Origin: Limosilactobacillus rudii
GTDB taxonomy: Bacteria; Bacillota; Bacilli; Lactobacillales; Lactobacillaceae
Length of the DNA: 64,000 nt
Direction of reading: 5' to 3'
NCBI RefSeq assembly: GCF_014145455.1
Contig: NZ_JACIVB010000057.1
Location: forward strand, 62,001 to 126,000
Part shown: piece after piece, positions 1 through 10,985 of the stretch
Position numbering within the stretch: position 1 is the first letter of the stretch
Layout of the letters: every line of letters begins with the position of its first letter
Notes under the pieces: model-generated
What the model was told of the DNA's origin: nothing
Seen by the model: only the letters and a program-made list of their open reading frames with translations
The model's database searches: none
Position numbers and translations under genes: made by a program

Positions 1-155
1 GGTTGCTTAAGAATAATTGGCAGTTTAGATTCTTTAATGATATTGGAGACGATGATCAAGCGATTTTAGGATTTGTTTGGGTTACTGGTAATGATAACCT
101 AGCTGCATTAAAGAATCAGGTAGATGATACAGAAGTGTGGAAAGATCAAGCATGA
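1..155 (+). CDS. C-terminal end of an unidentified protein (partial)
   Basis: An open frame enters from the left edge (codons start at base 3) and gives 50 residues before a TGA at 153-155. The visible end is acidic and mixed in character, with LGFVWVTGNDNLAALKNQ near the middle; there is no membrane segment or recognisable motif. A terminator hairpin follows directly, which supports a real gene end. I do not recognise the family. It is separated from pcrA by its own terminator and a new promoter, so the two need not be related in function. Confidence 0.55.
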   Translation, partial: LLKNNWQFRFFNDIGDDDQAILGFVWVTGNDNLAALKNQVDDTEVWKDQA

Positions 156-181
156 GTTTGTTAGGTAATGAATATCTAATA

Positions 182-224
182 AGAGGGACTGAGGACAGGT
201 GTCACAGTCTCTTTAATTTTTCCT
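182..224 (+). terminator. Intrinsic terminator of the upstream gene
   Basis: An arm of about ten bases (182-191) pairs with 205-214, with two G-U pairs, around a loop of about 13 bases, followed by a T-rich run. It closes the partial gene at the left edge. Confidence 0.6.
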
Positions 225-263
225 AACATATGTTCGATTTTATCCCCGAATAAAGGCCTAATT

Positions 264-272
264 TGGTATAAT
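264..272 (+). promoter_or_regulatory. Extended -10 promoter of pcrA
   Basis: TGG followed by TATAAT (267-272) forms an extended -10 element 35 bases before the pcrA start. No good -35 hexamer lies at 17 bases, as is usual for TGn promoters. It probably drives pcrA-ligA-camS. Confidence 0.6.
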
Positions 273-307
273 ATTAGCCGATGAAAATTTAGAGAGGATG
301 GAATAGC

Positions 308-2584
308 GTGAACAACGGTCAAGTATTATTAGAAGGAATGAACGACAAGCAATCTGAAGCAGTTTTAACTACTGAGGGACCGCTTTTAGTAATGGCGGGA
401 GCTGGTTCTGGAAAAACACGGGTATTAACGCATCGGGTCGCCTATTTAATCGAAGAAAACGGTGTGTTACCGTGGAATATTTTGGCAATTACCTTTACTA
501 ACAAGGCAGCCCGTGAAATGAAGGAACGAGTTGGTAAGTTATTAGGGGAGAGCGCTAATGAGATTTGGGTATCGACTTTCCATGCCTTATGTGTTCGAAT
601 TTTACGGCGAGATATTGAAAAAATTGGCTATAACCGAGCGTTTACGATTGCTGATACTAGTGAACAGCGGACGCTAATGAAGCGAATTTGTGCAGAATTA
701 AATATTGATACTAAAAAATTTGACCCACGGAGCATTCTGAGTGCAATTTCTAATGCTAAAAATGCTCTTATGACGCCTGATGACTATAGTAAAGAAGCTA
801 ATAGTATGTTTGAAAATATGGTTGCTCGGGCATATAAGCTTTATCAACAAGAACTAGAAGCTAATCAGGCCTTAGATTTCGATGATTTAATTATGAAAAC
901 GATTGAATTGTTAGAAAGCGACCAAGAAACACTTGAGTTTTATCAAGATAAATTTCATTATATTCACGTTGATGAGTACCAGGACACTAATGATGCTCAG
1001 TACCGTCTTGTTAACTTATTAGCACAAAAGTATCAGAATCTTTGTGTGGTTGGGGATGCGGACCAGAGTATCTATGGCTGGCGCGGTGCCAATATGAATA
1101 ATATCCTTAATTTTGAACATGATTATCCCCAAGCAAAAACAGTAATGCTTGAACAAAATTACCGTTCTACCCAAACTATTTTAAATGCGGCTAACGAAGT
1201 CATTGCAAACAACCTCTACCGGAAGAAAAAGAATCTTTGGACAGAAAATGGTCAGGGAGATAAAATTTCGTATTACCGAGCACAAAATGAGCATGATGAA
1301 GCGCAGTTTATTGTTTCCAAGATTAAAGAGGAGCAAGAGAAAAACGGCTATCATTTCAATGATTTTGCCGTTCTTTACCGGACAAACGCGCAATCACGGA
1401 TGATCGAAGAAACTTTCCTCAAAAGTAGTGTTCCATATACGATGGTTGGTGGTCATAAGTTCTATGACCGGCGGGAAATTCGTGATATCCTTGCGTACTT
1501 AACATTGATTGTTAATCCAGCTGATTCCATGAGCTTTGAGCGAGTCGTGAATACTCCTAAGCGTGGAATTGGAATGACGAGCGTGGAACACTTGAGAAGC
1601 TTTGCAAGTGATAATGGCTGGACACTCCTTAAGGCCTCCCAAAACGTTGATACGGCTAATGAGATTACGGCCCGGACACGCGGAAAGATCGACGCGTTTG
1701 GTCAACTAATGGCCAATTTAACTAAGCAAGCGGAATACCTTAATTTAACTGATTTAACTGAACAAATCCTTGAGTTAAGCGGTTATAACAAGATGCTAAA
1801 TGATGATCGAAGTCTTGAAGCACAGGCCCGCCGTGAGAACTTAGATGAATTTAAATCGGTAACGCAGGAATATGATGAACAGCATAAAGACGATGATGAT
1901 TCGAATATTCAAAAAATCACTAATTTCTTAGCAGACCTTGCACTTGTATCTGATCAAGATGATGTTGATGAGCAAGCACCGGCAGTTACCCTGATGACTC
2001 TTCATGCTGCTAAGGGACTCGAATTCCCAGTTGTCTTTTTAGTGGGGATGGAAGAAGGAATTTTTCCGCTTTCTCGTGCTCTGATGGAAGATGATGAGCT
2101 TGAAGAAGAACGCCGGCTTGCTTATGTTGGGATTACCCGGGCAAAGAAGAAGTTATACATGACTAATGCATTTTCTCGTCTACTTTATGGCCGGGTGCAA
2201 AGAAATCAGCCTTCAAGATTTGTCGAAGAAATCAATCCTGATTTATTAGAATTTGAGAACACTCCTTCCGGAAAGTCAATTAGTGATAAAGATTTACCGT
2301 TTGGAAAGGCAGCAGCTACCGCCTCAACTTACCGTGATCAACGAGCAAAACGGACCTATCGTAATGCTGGAAAGCGTGTAAAGCCAATTACTAATACCGG
2401 TACCGGTGCAGATAAGGTTAGCTGGAAAACAGGCGATAAAGTTGAGCATAAAAAGTGGGGTCAGGGAACTGTTGTGAAGGTTAATGGTGCAGGCAATGAC
2501 ATGGAGTTAGATATTGCCTTTCCAAGTCAAGGCATCAAGCGGTTACTCGCTAGTTTTGCTCCAATTACAAAAGTACAAAAATAA
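308..2584 (+). CDS. pcrA: ATP-dependent DNA helicase PcrA (UvrD/Rep family)
   Basis: A superfamily 1A 3'-5' DNA helicase for nucleotide-excision and recombination repair and for removing proteins from DNA. At 758 residues it has the usual family length. Visible motifs: a Q-motif glutamine (Q15), Walker A GAGSGKT at 31-37, Walker B DEYQD from about residue 222, the QNYRST motif, the late TLHAAKGLEFPVVF segment and AYVGITRAKKKLY. The C-terminal about 50 residues form the Tudor-like RNA polymerase-binding domain (VSWKTGDKVEHKKWGQGTVV). The start is GTG at 308 with GAGAGG about ten bases upstream. ligA follows after 20 bases, as in many Firmicutes, so the two repair genes are probably co-transcribed. 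Confidence 0.97.
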   Translation: MNNGQVLLEGMNDKQSEAVLTTEGPLLVMAGAGSGKTRVLTHRVAYLIEENGVLPWNILAITFTNKAAREMKERVGKLLGESANEIWVSTFHALCVRILRRDIEKIGYNRAFTIADTSEQRTLMKRICAELNIDTKKFDPRSILSAISNAKNALMTPDDYSKEANSMFENMVARAYKLYQQELEANQALDFDDLIMKTIELLESDQETLEFYQDKFHYIHVDEYQDTNDAQYRLVNLLAQKYQNLCVVGDADQSIYGWRGANMNNILNFEHDYPQAKTVMLEQNYRSTQTILNAANEVIANNLYRKKKNLWTENGQGDKISYYRAQNEHDEAQFIVSKIKEEQEKNGYHFNDFAVLYRTNAQSRMIEETFLKSSVPYTMVGGHKFYDRREIRDILAYLTLIVNPADSMSFERVVNTPKRGIGMTSVEHLRSFASDNGWTLLKASQNVDTANEITARTRGKIDAFGQLMANLTKQAEYLNLTDLTEQILELSGYNKMLNDDRSLEAQARRENLDEFKSVTQEYDEQHKDDDDSNIQKITNFLADLALVSDQDDVDEQAPAVTLMTLHAAKGLEFPVVFLVGMEEGIFPLSRALMEDDELEEERRLAYVGITRAKKKLYMTNAFSRLLYGRVQRNQPSRFVEEINPDLLEFENTPSGKSISDKDLPFGKAAATASTYRDQRAKRTYRNAGKRVKPITNTGTGADKVSWKTGDKVEHKKWGQGTVVKVNGAGNDMELDIAFPSQGIKRLLASFAPITKVQK

Positions 2585-2592
2585 TGAAATGA

Positions 2593-4647
<2,055 letters not shown>

Positions 4648-4650
4648 ATC

Positions 4651-5766
4651 GTGAAGCGAAAGGTAAAGAAAATAGCCGTTAGTGCCGCAGTTCTGATGTG
4701 TACTGTATTGCTTGCATCATGTGGTTTCGGTGGTAAGTCATCTTCTAAAAACTATTCAACGACCGGTTCAGGAAATGGCTCTTATCAAGGGGTCATCAAA
4801 AATGGTCGTTATCGAACTAGTAAAGCGCGTGGGGTAAACGTTGCTCAAAATGACAATCAATATAACCTTAAAAGTTTTGAAACGGGATTAACGCAGGTTT
4901 CAAAGAAAGTATTTTCAACCAAAAGCTATATTTTTCAAGAAGGACAGTATTTAAGTAGTGGTACGGTTGAAAATTGGCTTGGCCGTAAAACCAAGAGTAA
5001 TCCTGAAGGGCTTAATCCGGCCCAAGGAAAGAAGAGTAATCCTAATCCTATCTATGTTCAGCAACTAGAAGAACAAGATTACATGCAAGAGAGCGGTAAT
5101 TCAATGAAATTACGGGGAATTACAATTGGTATTGGCCTAAATTCAGAATATAATTATCAAAAGAAGACTGGTGGGCCCACACTAACAAAAAAGATTAGCG
5201 ATAGCGAGCTTCGTGAGCAGGGTGAGATTGCTGCTCAAAAAGTACTGCAACGGGTTAGAAAGAAGCCGGGAGTTGGCAATGTTCCAATCGTTATTGCCCT
5301 GTATAAGCAGGCTCCAGATGATAGTCTTGTTGGTGGAACCTTCTTTGCTTATAGTAAGAATAATGGTGATAAGATTAGTGGTTGGAAGAAGCTTGATTAT
5401 AAGAATGTTGTCCTTCCAAAGGCTAGTGCATCAACGACTAATAGTACTGACCAGACCGATGATGATAGTTTCTCTAATTTCAAGAGTCAAATTCAGAGTT
5501 TCTTCCCTAACTTAAGTGGAGTTACTGCTCAGGCACAATATGAAAATGGGACATTATCTGGGATGCATATTACGGTTACTACCCAGTTCTATAGCCAAAC
5601 TGAGATTACGAGTTTCACGCAGTATATTACACGGGCGGCTAAGAAATACTTGCCTAATGGGATTCCAATTGATATCAAGATTCAGTCGGACTCAGAAATT
5701 CAGGCAGTTGTATACCGTAATGCTGGTTCTGATAATTTCCAGTCGCATATTTTTAATTCATATTAA
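4651..5766 (+). CDS. camS: CamS family sex-pheromone-type lipoprotein
   Basis: A membrane-anchored lipoprotein of the CamS family, whose members in enterococci and staphylococci release a short pheromone from the signal peptide; the role of the mature protein is not settled. The N-terminus is a lipoprotein signal: MKRKVKK, a hydrophobic stretch, then the lipobox LASC with the lipidated cysteine at C24. A Ser/Gly/Asn-rich linker follows and then the conserved globular part. The start is GTG at 4651, four bases after the ligA stop, with AAGGAGGA at 4633-4640 inside ligA, which implies translational coupling. The 371-residue length is usual. A terminator follows, so camS ends the pcrA operon. 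Confidence 0.9.
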   Translation: MKRKVKKIAVSAAVLMCTVLLASCGFGGKSSSKNYSTTGSGNGSYQGVIKNGRYRTSKARGVNVAQNDNQYNLKSFETGLTQVSKKVFSTKSYIFQEGQYLSSGTVENWLGRKTKSNPEGLNPAQGKKSNPNPIYVQQLEEQDYMQESGNSMKLRGITIGIGLNSEYNYQKKTGGPTLTKKISDSELREQGEIAAQKVLQRVRKKPGVGNVPIVIALYKQAPDDSLVGGTFFAYSKNNGDKISGWKKLDYKNVVLPKASASTTNSTDQTDDDSFSNFKSQIQSFFPNLSGVTAQAQYENGTLSGMHITVTTQFYSQTEITSFTQYITRAAKKYLPNGIPIDIKIQSDSEIQAVVYRNAGSDNFQSHIFNSY

Positions 5767-5777
5767 TATTTATAAAG

Positions 5778-5830
5778 GGAGCCAAGAGTCAATTCGTTAT
5801 GAAAAGCGAAGAGGTTAGCTCCTTTTTATT
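5778..5830 (+). terminator. Terminator of the pcrA-ligA-camS operon
   Basis: GGAGCCAA at 5778-5785 pairs with TTAGCTCC at 5815-5822 with one mismatch. An inner TTCG/CGAA helix lies in the long loop, and a T-run follows. Confidence 0.65.
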
Positions 5831-5862
5831 TCCTTCCAATGATGAAATAAGAGCCTATTCTG

Positions 5863-5871
5863 TGCTAAAAT
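5863..5871 (+). promoter_or_regulatory. Putative promoter of gatCAB
   Basis: TGC followed by TAAAAT (5866-5871) forms an extended -10 element about 49 bases before gatC. No clear -35 box is seen. Confidence 0.4.
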
Positions 5872-5919
5872 TGTTAAATGTATATGTAGATTTAAATTAC
5901 TGGAAAAGAGGTAGAGAGA

Positions 5920-6237
5920 ATGGCCAGTAAAATCACTGAGCAACAAGTAGAACACGTTGCTGAACTTGCTAAGCTTGAATTTCCCAAAGATGAGCTAGGT
6001 AAGTTTACCACTCAACTAGGAAACATTATCGATATGTTTGAGGACCTCGAAGCGGTTGATACTGATGGAGTTGAACCAATGACATCAGCAACCGATCGGG
6101 TAAATGTTATGCGTGAAGATAAGGCAGTTAAGAGTTCAAAGGAAGAACAAGAAGCCTTACTTAAAAATGCTCCCGAGACTGATGGTGGTTACATTAAGGT
6201 TCCGGCAATTATTGACGAAAGTGAGGATGGCGAATAA
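5920..6237 (+). CDS. gatC: Asp-tRNA(Asn)/Glu-tRNA(Gln) amidotransferase subunit C
   Basis: The small GatC subunit stabilises GatA and wraps around it in the GatCAB complex, which converts Glu-tRNA(Gln) and/or Asp-tRNA(Asn) to the amidated form in the cytoplasm. The 105-residue length and the opening [20 protein letters not shown] fit the family, as does the [19 protein letters not shown] segment. ATG at 5920 follows AAGAGG. Its stop overlaps the gatA start by one base (TAATG), so the two are translationally coupled. Confidence 0.96.
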   Translation: MASKITEQQVEHVAELAKLEFPKDELGKFTTQLGNIIDMFEDLEAVDTDGVEPMTSATDRVNVMREDKAVKSSKEEQEALLKNAPETDGGYIKVPAIIDESEDGE

Positions 6238-7709
6238 TGGACTTTTACCAAACAAGCTTGAGTCAATTGCACGATGACTTGGTAAATAAGAAAATTAGTG
6301 CAACAGAATTAGCAAAAGAAACCTTTGATCACATTAAGGAAAATGAAGATCAAGTAAAGGCATTTATTACCTTAAATGAGGATGAAGCATTAAAACGGGC
6401 TACTGAAATTGATGCTCAAGGAATTGCAGCTGATCAATTAATGGCAGGGGTACCGCTTGCAGTTAAGGACAACATTTTGACAAAGGGTTTGACAACGACT
6501 GCTGCTTCTAAAATGCTTGAAAACTTCAATCCGGTTTATGATGCAACGGTTGTCGAAAAATTAAATAATGCTGGTTACATCAATGTTGGTAAGACCAACC
6601 TTGATGAATTTGCGATGGGTTCATCCACTGAAAATTCAGCATTCTTTACCACTCATAACCCATGGGATCTTACGCGGGTTCCGGGTGGATCTTCTGGTGG
6701 TTCTGCGGCTGCGGTTGCTGCAGGAGATGTTCTTGGTGCACTAGGAACCGATACTGGTGGTTCAATTCGGATGCCAGCCTCATTTAACGGTGTGGTTGGG
6801 ATGAAACCAACGTATGGTCGTGTATCGCGTTGGGGAATTATTGCCTTTGGATCTAGTTTTGACCAAGTTGGTTGGTTGACCCAAAATGTTAAGGATAATG
6901 CATTATTAACAGCCTTGATTAGTGGCAATGATGAACACGATATGACTTCCTCACTTAAAGAAGTGCCAGATTGGGCTGCTCAATTAAACGAAAATACCAC
7001 CGTTAAAGGTTTACGGATTGCTGTTCCTAAAGAATACTTTGATGGTTTAGCAGAAGATGTTCACGATGTTATCAAGGCTGCGTTAGCGCACCTTGAATCG
7101 TTAGGAGCAATCGTTGATGAAGTTAGTTTGCCACACACAAAGTATGGGGTTCCAGCTTACTATATTTTGGCATCATCTGAAGCTTCATCAAACTTACAAC
7201 GTTATGACGGTATTCGTTATGGGTTCCGTGCAGACGATGTAAAGAATTTGGAAGATGTTTATGTTCGTTCACGTTCTGAGGGCTTTGGTGAAGAAGTAAA
7301 GCGGCGGATTATGCTAGGAACCTTCTCTCTTTCTGCTGGTTTTTACGATGCTTACTTTAACAAGGCAGCTAAAGTTCGGCGCTTAATTGCGCAAGACTTT
7401 GAAGAGGTATTCAAGGATCATGATGTCATTGTCGGTGCTACGGGGGCTACTACCGCCTTCAAGATTGGTGCAGAAATTGATGACCCTAAGAAGATGTACA
7501 TGAACGATGTCTTGACAGTTCCTGTTAATATGGCCGGTTTACCAGCAATGTCTGTTCCCGCAGGATTCTCTGCTAAAAATGGAATGCCAGTTGGCTTACA
7601 AATTATTGGAAAAGCCTTTGATGAACAAACAATTTACAATACTGGCTATGTTTTTGAACAGACTACTGATTTCCACAAAAAGGCACCAAAGTTAGGAGGT
7701 CAAAACTAA
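6237..7709 (+). CDS. gatA: Asp-tRNA(Asn)/Glu-tRNA(Gln) amidotransferase subunit A
   Basis: The glutaminase subunit of GatCAB, an amidase-signature hydrolase that releases ammonia from glutamine. The Ser-cisSer-Lys triad can be placed at K77 (AVKDNI) and the two serines of the glycine-rich stretches [10 protein letters not shown] and [12 protein letters not shown]. The 490 residues match the family. The start is ATG overlapping the gatC stop, with GAGGATGG upstream. gatB follows one base after the stop, giving the usual gatCAB operon. Confidence 0.97.
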   Translation: MDFYQTSLSQLHDDLVNKKISATELAKETFDHIKENEDQVKAFITLNEDEALKRATEIDAQGIAADQLMAGVPLAVKDNILTKGLTTTAASKMLENFNPVYDATVVEKLNNAGYINVGKTNLDEFAMGSSTENSAFFTTHNPWDLTRVPGGSSGGSAAAVAAGDVLGALGTDTGGSIRMPASFNGVVGMKPTYGRVSRWGIIAFGSSFDQVGWLTQNVKDNALLTALISGNDEHDMTSSLKEVPDWAAQLNENTTVKGLRIAVPKEYFDGLAEDVHDVIKAALAHLESLGAIVDEVSLPHTKYGVPAYYILASSEASSNLQRYDGIRYGFRADDVKNLEDVYVRSRSEGFGEEVKRRIMLGTFSLSAGFYDAYFNKAAKVRRLIAQDFEEVFKDHDVIVGATGATTAFKIGAEIDDPKKMYMNDVLTVPVNMAGLPAMSVPAGFSAKNGMPVGLQIIGKAFDEQTIYNTGYVFEQTTDFHKKAPKLGGQN

Positions 7710-7710
7710 G

Positions 7711-9135
7711 ATGAACTTTCAAACAACAATCGGACTAGAAGTCCACGTTGAACTAAAAACTAATTCTAAGATTTACAGTCCATCCCCCGTTGAATACGGT
7801 GACCAGCCTAACGCTAACACCAATGTGATTGATTGGGGATACCCAGGTGTATTGCCAAGCTTAAATAAGGGTGTAGTTCGTGATGGAATTATGGCCGGCC
7901 TAGCTCTCCACGCGCAAATTGCCCATCATATGCATTTTGACCGTAAAAACTACTTCTATCCGGATAATCCGAAAGCCTACCAAATCACCCAATCTGAGAC
8001 ACCAATTGCTCATGATGGCTGGATTGAAATTGAAGTAAACGGTAAAAAGAAAAAAATCGGGATCAAGGAAATGCATATTGAAGAAGATGCTGGTAAGAAC
8101 ACCCATACTAGCAAATTTTCTTATGTTGACTTGAACCGGCAAGGCACCCCATTAATTGAAATTGTTTCTAAACCAGATATTGCTTCTCCTGAAGAAGCGG
8201 TTGCTTACTTGGAAGCATTACGTCAACGAATCCAGTTTACTGGTATTTCAGACGTTAAGATGGAAGAAGGTTCCATGCGGGTGGACACCAATATCTCAAT
8301 CCGACCAATTGGTTCTGACAAGTTTGGTACCAAGACTGAAATGAAGAACATTAACTCCTTTAACTATGTTCGAAAAGCTTTAGCATATGAAGAAAAGCGT
8401 CATCAAAATGTCTTGATGTCAGGTGGGACAATTGCCCAGGAAACTCGTCGTTACGATGAACCTACTGGAACCACAATTTCAATGCGGTCAAAGGAAGGAG
8501 CCGACGACTACCGTTACTTCCCAGAACCGGATTTGCCACCTGTAAATGTTAGTGATGAATGGATTAGCCAGATTGAAAGCGAAATGCCGGAAATGCCTGG
8601 TGAACGTCGTGAACACTATGTTAAGGATCTTGGCTTGTCTGATTATGACGCAATGGTTCTTACTCAGACTAAGGAAATGTCCGACTTCTTTGAAGAAGCA
8701 GTTAAAGACGGCGGTGAACCGAAGCGGGTTGCCAACTACTTGATGAACGATGTTAATTCATACTTGAATGATAAGCAGGTTGATTTGCAAGATACTAAGT
8801 TGACCCCAGCAAACCTTGCCGGAATGGTTAAGTTAATTGAAGATGGGACAATTTCTTCAAAGATGGCAAAGAAAGTCTTCAAGGGTATCTTAAACGGTGA
8901 AGAACCAAATGCTTATGCCAAGGAACACGGTCTTGTTCAATTATCAGATCCTGCTCAATTGCAACCAATTGTGGATGATGTGCTTGCAAACAATGAACAG
9001 TCAATTGAAGACTTTAAGAATGGTAAAGATCGGGCTGTTGGTTACTTGATGGGCCAAATTATGAAACAAACTCGTGGTAAGGCCAACCCACAAGTTGTTA
9101 CTCAATTGTTGATGAAGTCATTAAAGGCAAAATAG
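7711..9135 (+). CDS. gatB: Asp-tRNA(Asn)/Glu-tRNA(Gln) amidotransferase subunit B
   Basis: The tRNA-binding and kinase subunit of GatCAB: it phosphorylates the mischarged aminoacyl group and accepts ammonia delivered from GatA. The N-terminal family signature [17 protein letters not shown] is present. The catalytic cradle comes next ([24 protein letters not shown]) and then the helical YqeY-like tail that grips the tRNA. 474 residues is normal. The ribosome site TTAGGAGG sits at the end of gatA. dagK starts 15 bases downstream and is probably part of the same transcript. Confidence 0.97.
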   Translation: MNFQTTIGLEVHVELKTNSKIYSPSPVEYGDQPNANTNVIDWGYPGVLPSLNKGVVRDGIMAGLALHAQIAHHMHFDRKNYFYPDNPKAYQITQSETPIAHDGWIEIEVNGKKKKIGIKEMHIEEDAGKNTHTSKFSYVDLNRQGTPLIEIVSKPDIASPEEAVAYLEALRQRIQFTGISDVKMEEGSMRVDTNISIRPIGSDKFGTKTEMKNINSFNYVRKALAYEEKRHQNVLMSGGTIAQETRRYDEPTGTTISMRSKEGADDYRYFPEPDLPPVNVSDEWISQIESEMPEMPGERREHYVKDLGLSDYDAMVLTQTKEMSDFFEEAVKDGGEPKRVANYLMNDVNSYLNDKQVDLQDTKLTPANLAGMVKLIEDGTISSKMAKKVFKGILNGEEPNAYAKEHGLVQLSDPAQLQPIVDDVLANNEQSIEDFKNGKDRAVGYLMGQIMKQTRGKANPQVVTQLLMKSLKAK

Positions 9136-9150
9136 TTGGGAGGAATGACC

Positions 9151-10158
9151 GTGCGAAAACGTGCGCGGATAATTTATAATCCTACATCTGGTCGAGAGAC
9201 ATTGCGGAGTGATCTTGTTGATATTTTAGCCATTTACGAAAAAGCAGGTTATGAGACAAGTGCTTTTGCAACGACACCAGCACCAAATTCAGCTAAGAAT
9301 GAAGCAACTCGAGCAGCAAAAGATGGCTTTGATTTAATTATTGCTGCTGGTGGGGATGGAACCCTTAATGAAGTTGTCAATGGAATTGCCGGCTTAGAAA
9401 AGCGTCCAGCCTTGGCGATCATTCCTGCTGGGACAACTAATGACTATGCCCGTGCCTTGCGGATCCCGCGTGATGATCCGATTGCAGCAGCTAAGTTGAT
9501 TTTGAAGAAGAATAAAAAATTTAAGATTGATATCGGCCGTGCGGGTGAAAATTACTTTATGAATATCGCTGCTGGTGGAACGATGACAGAAGTGACCTAT
9601 GAGGTTCCTTCACAAATGAAGTCGCTGTTTGGCTATGCTGCTTATTTTGCTAAGGGTGCAGAATTAATCCCACGAATTAAGCCGATTGAAATGCTGATTA
9701 AGTATGATGGAAAAGAGTATCGGGGAAATGCAACGATGTTTATGATTGCCCTGACTAATTCTGTCGGTGGGTTTGAACAGATTGTCCCGGACGCTTCACT
9801 TGATGATGGAAAGTTTACCATGATTATTGTGAAGAAGAGTAATGTCATTGATATGCTGAGTTTAATGGCAAAGGCGCTTCAAGGAAAGCACCTTGATGAT
9901 CCGCGGATTATCTATGCGAAAGCGACTGACATTGAGGTTATTCCATTAAACAAGGAAGACCGTTTAATGGTTAACCTTGATGGTGAATATGGTGGCGATG
10001 CGCCAATGAAATTCCATAACTTAAAGCAGCACTTAGAAGTAATTGCTAACTTGGATGAAATTCCTGAAGATGCAATTACAACTTCTGCTGATTTTAAGCG
10101 GGTCGAAAAAGACTTTATGGATGGCATTGATGACATTAAGGACCAAGAAAATAAGTAA
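9151..10158 (+). CDS. dagK: Diacylglycerol/lipid kinase (DagK/YegS family)
   Basis: A cytoplasmic lipid kinase that phosphorylates diacylglycerol and returns it to phospholipid and lipoteichoic acid synthesis. Evidence is the RIIYNPTSGRE start, the ATP-binding GGDGTLNEVVNG motif and the IPAGTTNDYARAL segment. The frame is open further upstream, but GGGAGG at 9138-9143 places the start at GTG 9151, giving 335 residues that begin MRKRARIIYNP. The spacing to an ATG at 9145 would be one base, which is too short. It follows gatB closely, an arrangement common in lactobacilli, and ends in a strong terminator. Confidence 0.92.
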   Translation: MRKRARIIYNPTSGRETLRSDLVDILAIYEKAGYETSAFATTPAPNSAKNEATRAAKDGFDLIIAAGGDGTLNEVVNGIAGLEKRPALAIIPAGTTNDYARALRIPRDDPIAAAKLILKKNKKFKIDIGRAGENYFMNIAAGGTMTEVTYEVPSQMKSLFGYAAYFAKGAELIPRIKPIEMLIKYDGKEYRGNATMFMIALTNSVGGFEQIVPDASLDDGKFTMIIVKKSNVIDMLSLMAKALQGKHLDDPRIIYAKATDIEVIPLNKEDRLMVNLDGEYGGDAPMKFHNLKQHLEVIANLDEIPEDAITTSADFKRVEKDFMDGIDDIKDQENK

Positions 10159-10162
10159 ATAG

Positions 10163-10204
10163 AACGGTCAGCTTCTGGAAGAGGAAGTTGGCCGTTTATT
10201 TTGT
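10163..10204 (+). terminator. Terminator after dagK
   Basis: 13-base arms 10163-10175 and 10184-10196 pair with two G-U pairs around an eight-base loop, followed by TATTTTG. It closely resembles the terminator after the toxin gene at 10899-10939. Confidence 0.8.
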
Positions 10205-10215
10205 TGTAATAAGTA

Positions 10216-10251
10216 TTGAGGTAATTACGATATGATATAATGTAATTACGA
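10216..10251 (+). promoter_or_regulatory. Toxin-antitoxin promoter with paired GTAATTAC operators
   Basis: An extended -10 (TGA then TATAAT, 10236-10241) is flanked by two identical 10-mers, GTAATTACGA, at 10221-10230 and 10242-10251. The first eight bases of each form a perfect palindrome. They lie 21 bases apart, two helical turns, so two dimers could bind the same face and block the promoter. The binder is probably the AbrB-type antitoxin encoded directly downstream. Confidence 0.65.
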
Positions 10252-10260
10252 GGTGATGAT

Positions 10261-10506
10261 ATGCAGGAATTAAATAATAATTCAAAATTTTTTAAAACTG
10301 GGAACTCTTTCGGCTTGCGATTGACTAAACGTGATAAAGAAAAAATGCATGCTAACCCAGGAGATGAATATGAGAAAACAATATCACCTGATGGAAAAAC
10401 GATAACTTTTAAGAAAAAAGAGCAGGTTGATGATGAGACACTAGCAATGATCAATCAATTATTTGATGAGAATAAAGAACTGATGGAACGGTTAAAGGAT
10501 AAATGA
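10261..10506 (+). CDS. AbrB/MazE-type antitoxin of a Doc toxin pair
   Basis: An 81-residue protein with a swapped-hairpin (AbrB/SpoVT/MazE-like) DNA-binding fold at about residues 1-53, seen as SKFFKTGNSFGLRLTKRDKEKM and KTISPDGKTITFKK. An acidic helical tail (55-81) is expected to wrap and neutralise the toxin. GAGGTG lies five bases before the ATG. The stop codon overlaps the toxin start in an ATGA arrangement, so toxin translation depends on the antitoxin. It probably represses its own promoter at the flanking GTAATTAC boxes. Antitoxin function is inferred from domain and position. Confidence 0.8.
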   Translation: MQELNNNSKFFKTGNSFGLRLTKRDKEKMHANPGDEYEKTISPDGKTITFKKKEQVDDETLAMINQLFDENKELMERLKDK

Positions 10507-10898
10507 ATTACCTAACAAAAGCAGAAATTATAATGGTGAATCGGCAGGTATTAGTACGAACAGGTCAAACGTTTAGGGGAATTCAGTATCCTGAGGGCTT
10601 ATCAGTGATAGTTGAACAACCACAGATGACGGTATTTAAGCATGAGTTGTATCCATCGCTTTGGCTAAAAGCAGCTTATATTGTCCAAAAAATAACTAAA
10701 AAACATGTTTTTATTGATGGCAATAAGAGAACAGCCTATTTATGTCTATTATTATTTTTACAAAAGAATGGTTGGGCACTACATTTGAATGCTGATGAAG
10801 GTGAGGCGTTCGTTGTTCAAATAACTTTAGTTGATGACTCTGAAGAAGAAATGCTAAAGATTGCGCACTTCTTAGAAAAACGTTGTATAAAGAAATAA
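10503..10898 (+). CDS. Death-on-curing (Doc/Fic) family toxin
   Basis: A 131-residue Fic-fold protein. Doc toxins stop translation by phosphorylating elongation factor EF-Tu. The core motif is intact: H68-V-F-I-D72-G-N-K-R76, followed by the family's TAYLCLLLFLQKNGW helix. The start overlaps the antitoxin stop by four bases. No internal alpha-inh motif is seen, so inhibition should come from the partner. A terminator follows, making this a self-contained two-gene unit between dagK and rlmD. The codon usage resembles the neighbours. Confidence 0.85.
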   Translation: MNYLTKAEIIMVNRQVLVRTGQTFRGIQYPEGLSVIVEQPQMTVFKHELYPSLWLKAAYIVQKITKKHVFIDGNKRTAYLCLLLFLQKNGWALHLNADEGEAFVVQITLVDDSEEEMLKIAHFLEKRCIKK

Positions 10899-10945
10899 AC
10901 GGTTAACGTCCTAAGGAAGAAGTTAGCCGTTTATTTTGCTATAAT
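10899..10945 (+). terminator. Terminator of the toxin pair overlapping the rlmD promoter
   Basis: Arms at about 10898-10910 and 10919-10931 pair with one mismatch, followed by TTATTTTG. That run merges into TGC-TATAAT (10940-10945), an extended -10 for rlmD, so transcription ends and restarts within about ten bases. Confidence 0.7.
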
Positions 10946-10985
10946 AGTAAAAGTTTGTCACGTTGAAAATAATGGAGGAATAATT

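Noticed and set aside
5213-5818. Two 100-codon frames inside and after camS
   Set aside because: They are shadow frames of camS with atypical composition; the second also runs into the terminator.
9912-10454. 180-codon minus-strand frame over the end of dagK and the antitoxin
   Set aside because: It runs antisense through two well-supported genes and a terminator, and its translation has no family pattern or ribosome site.
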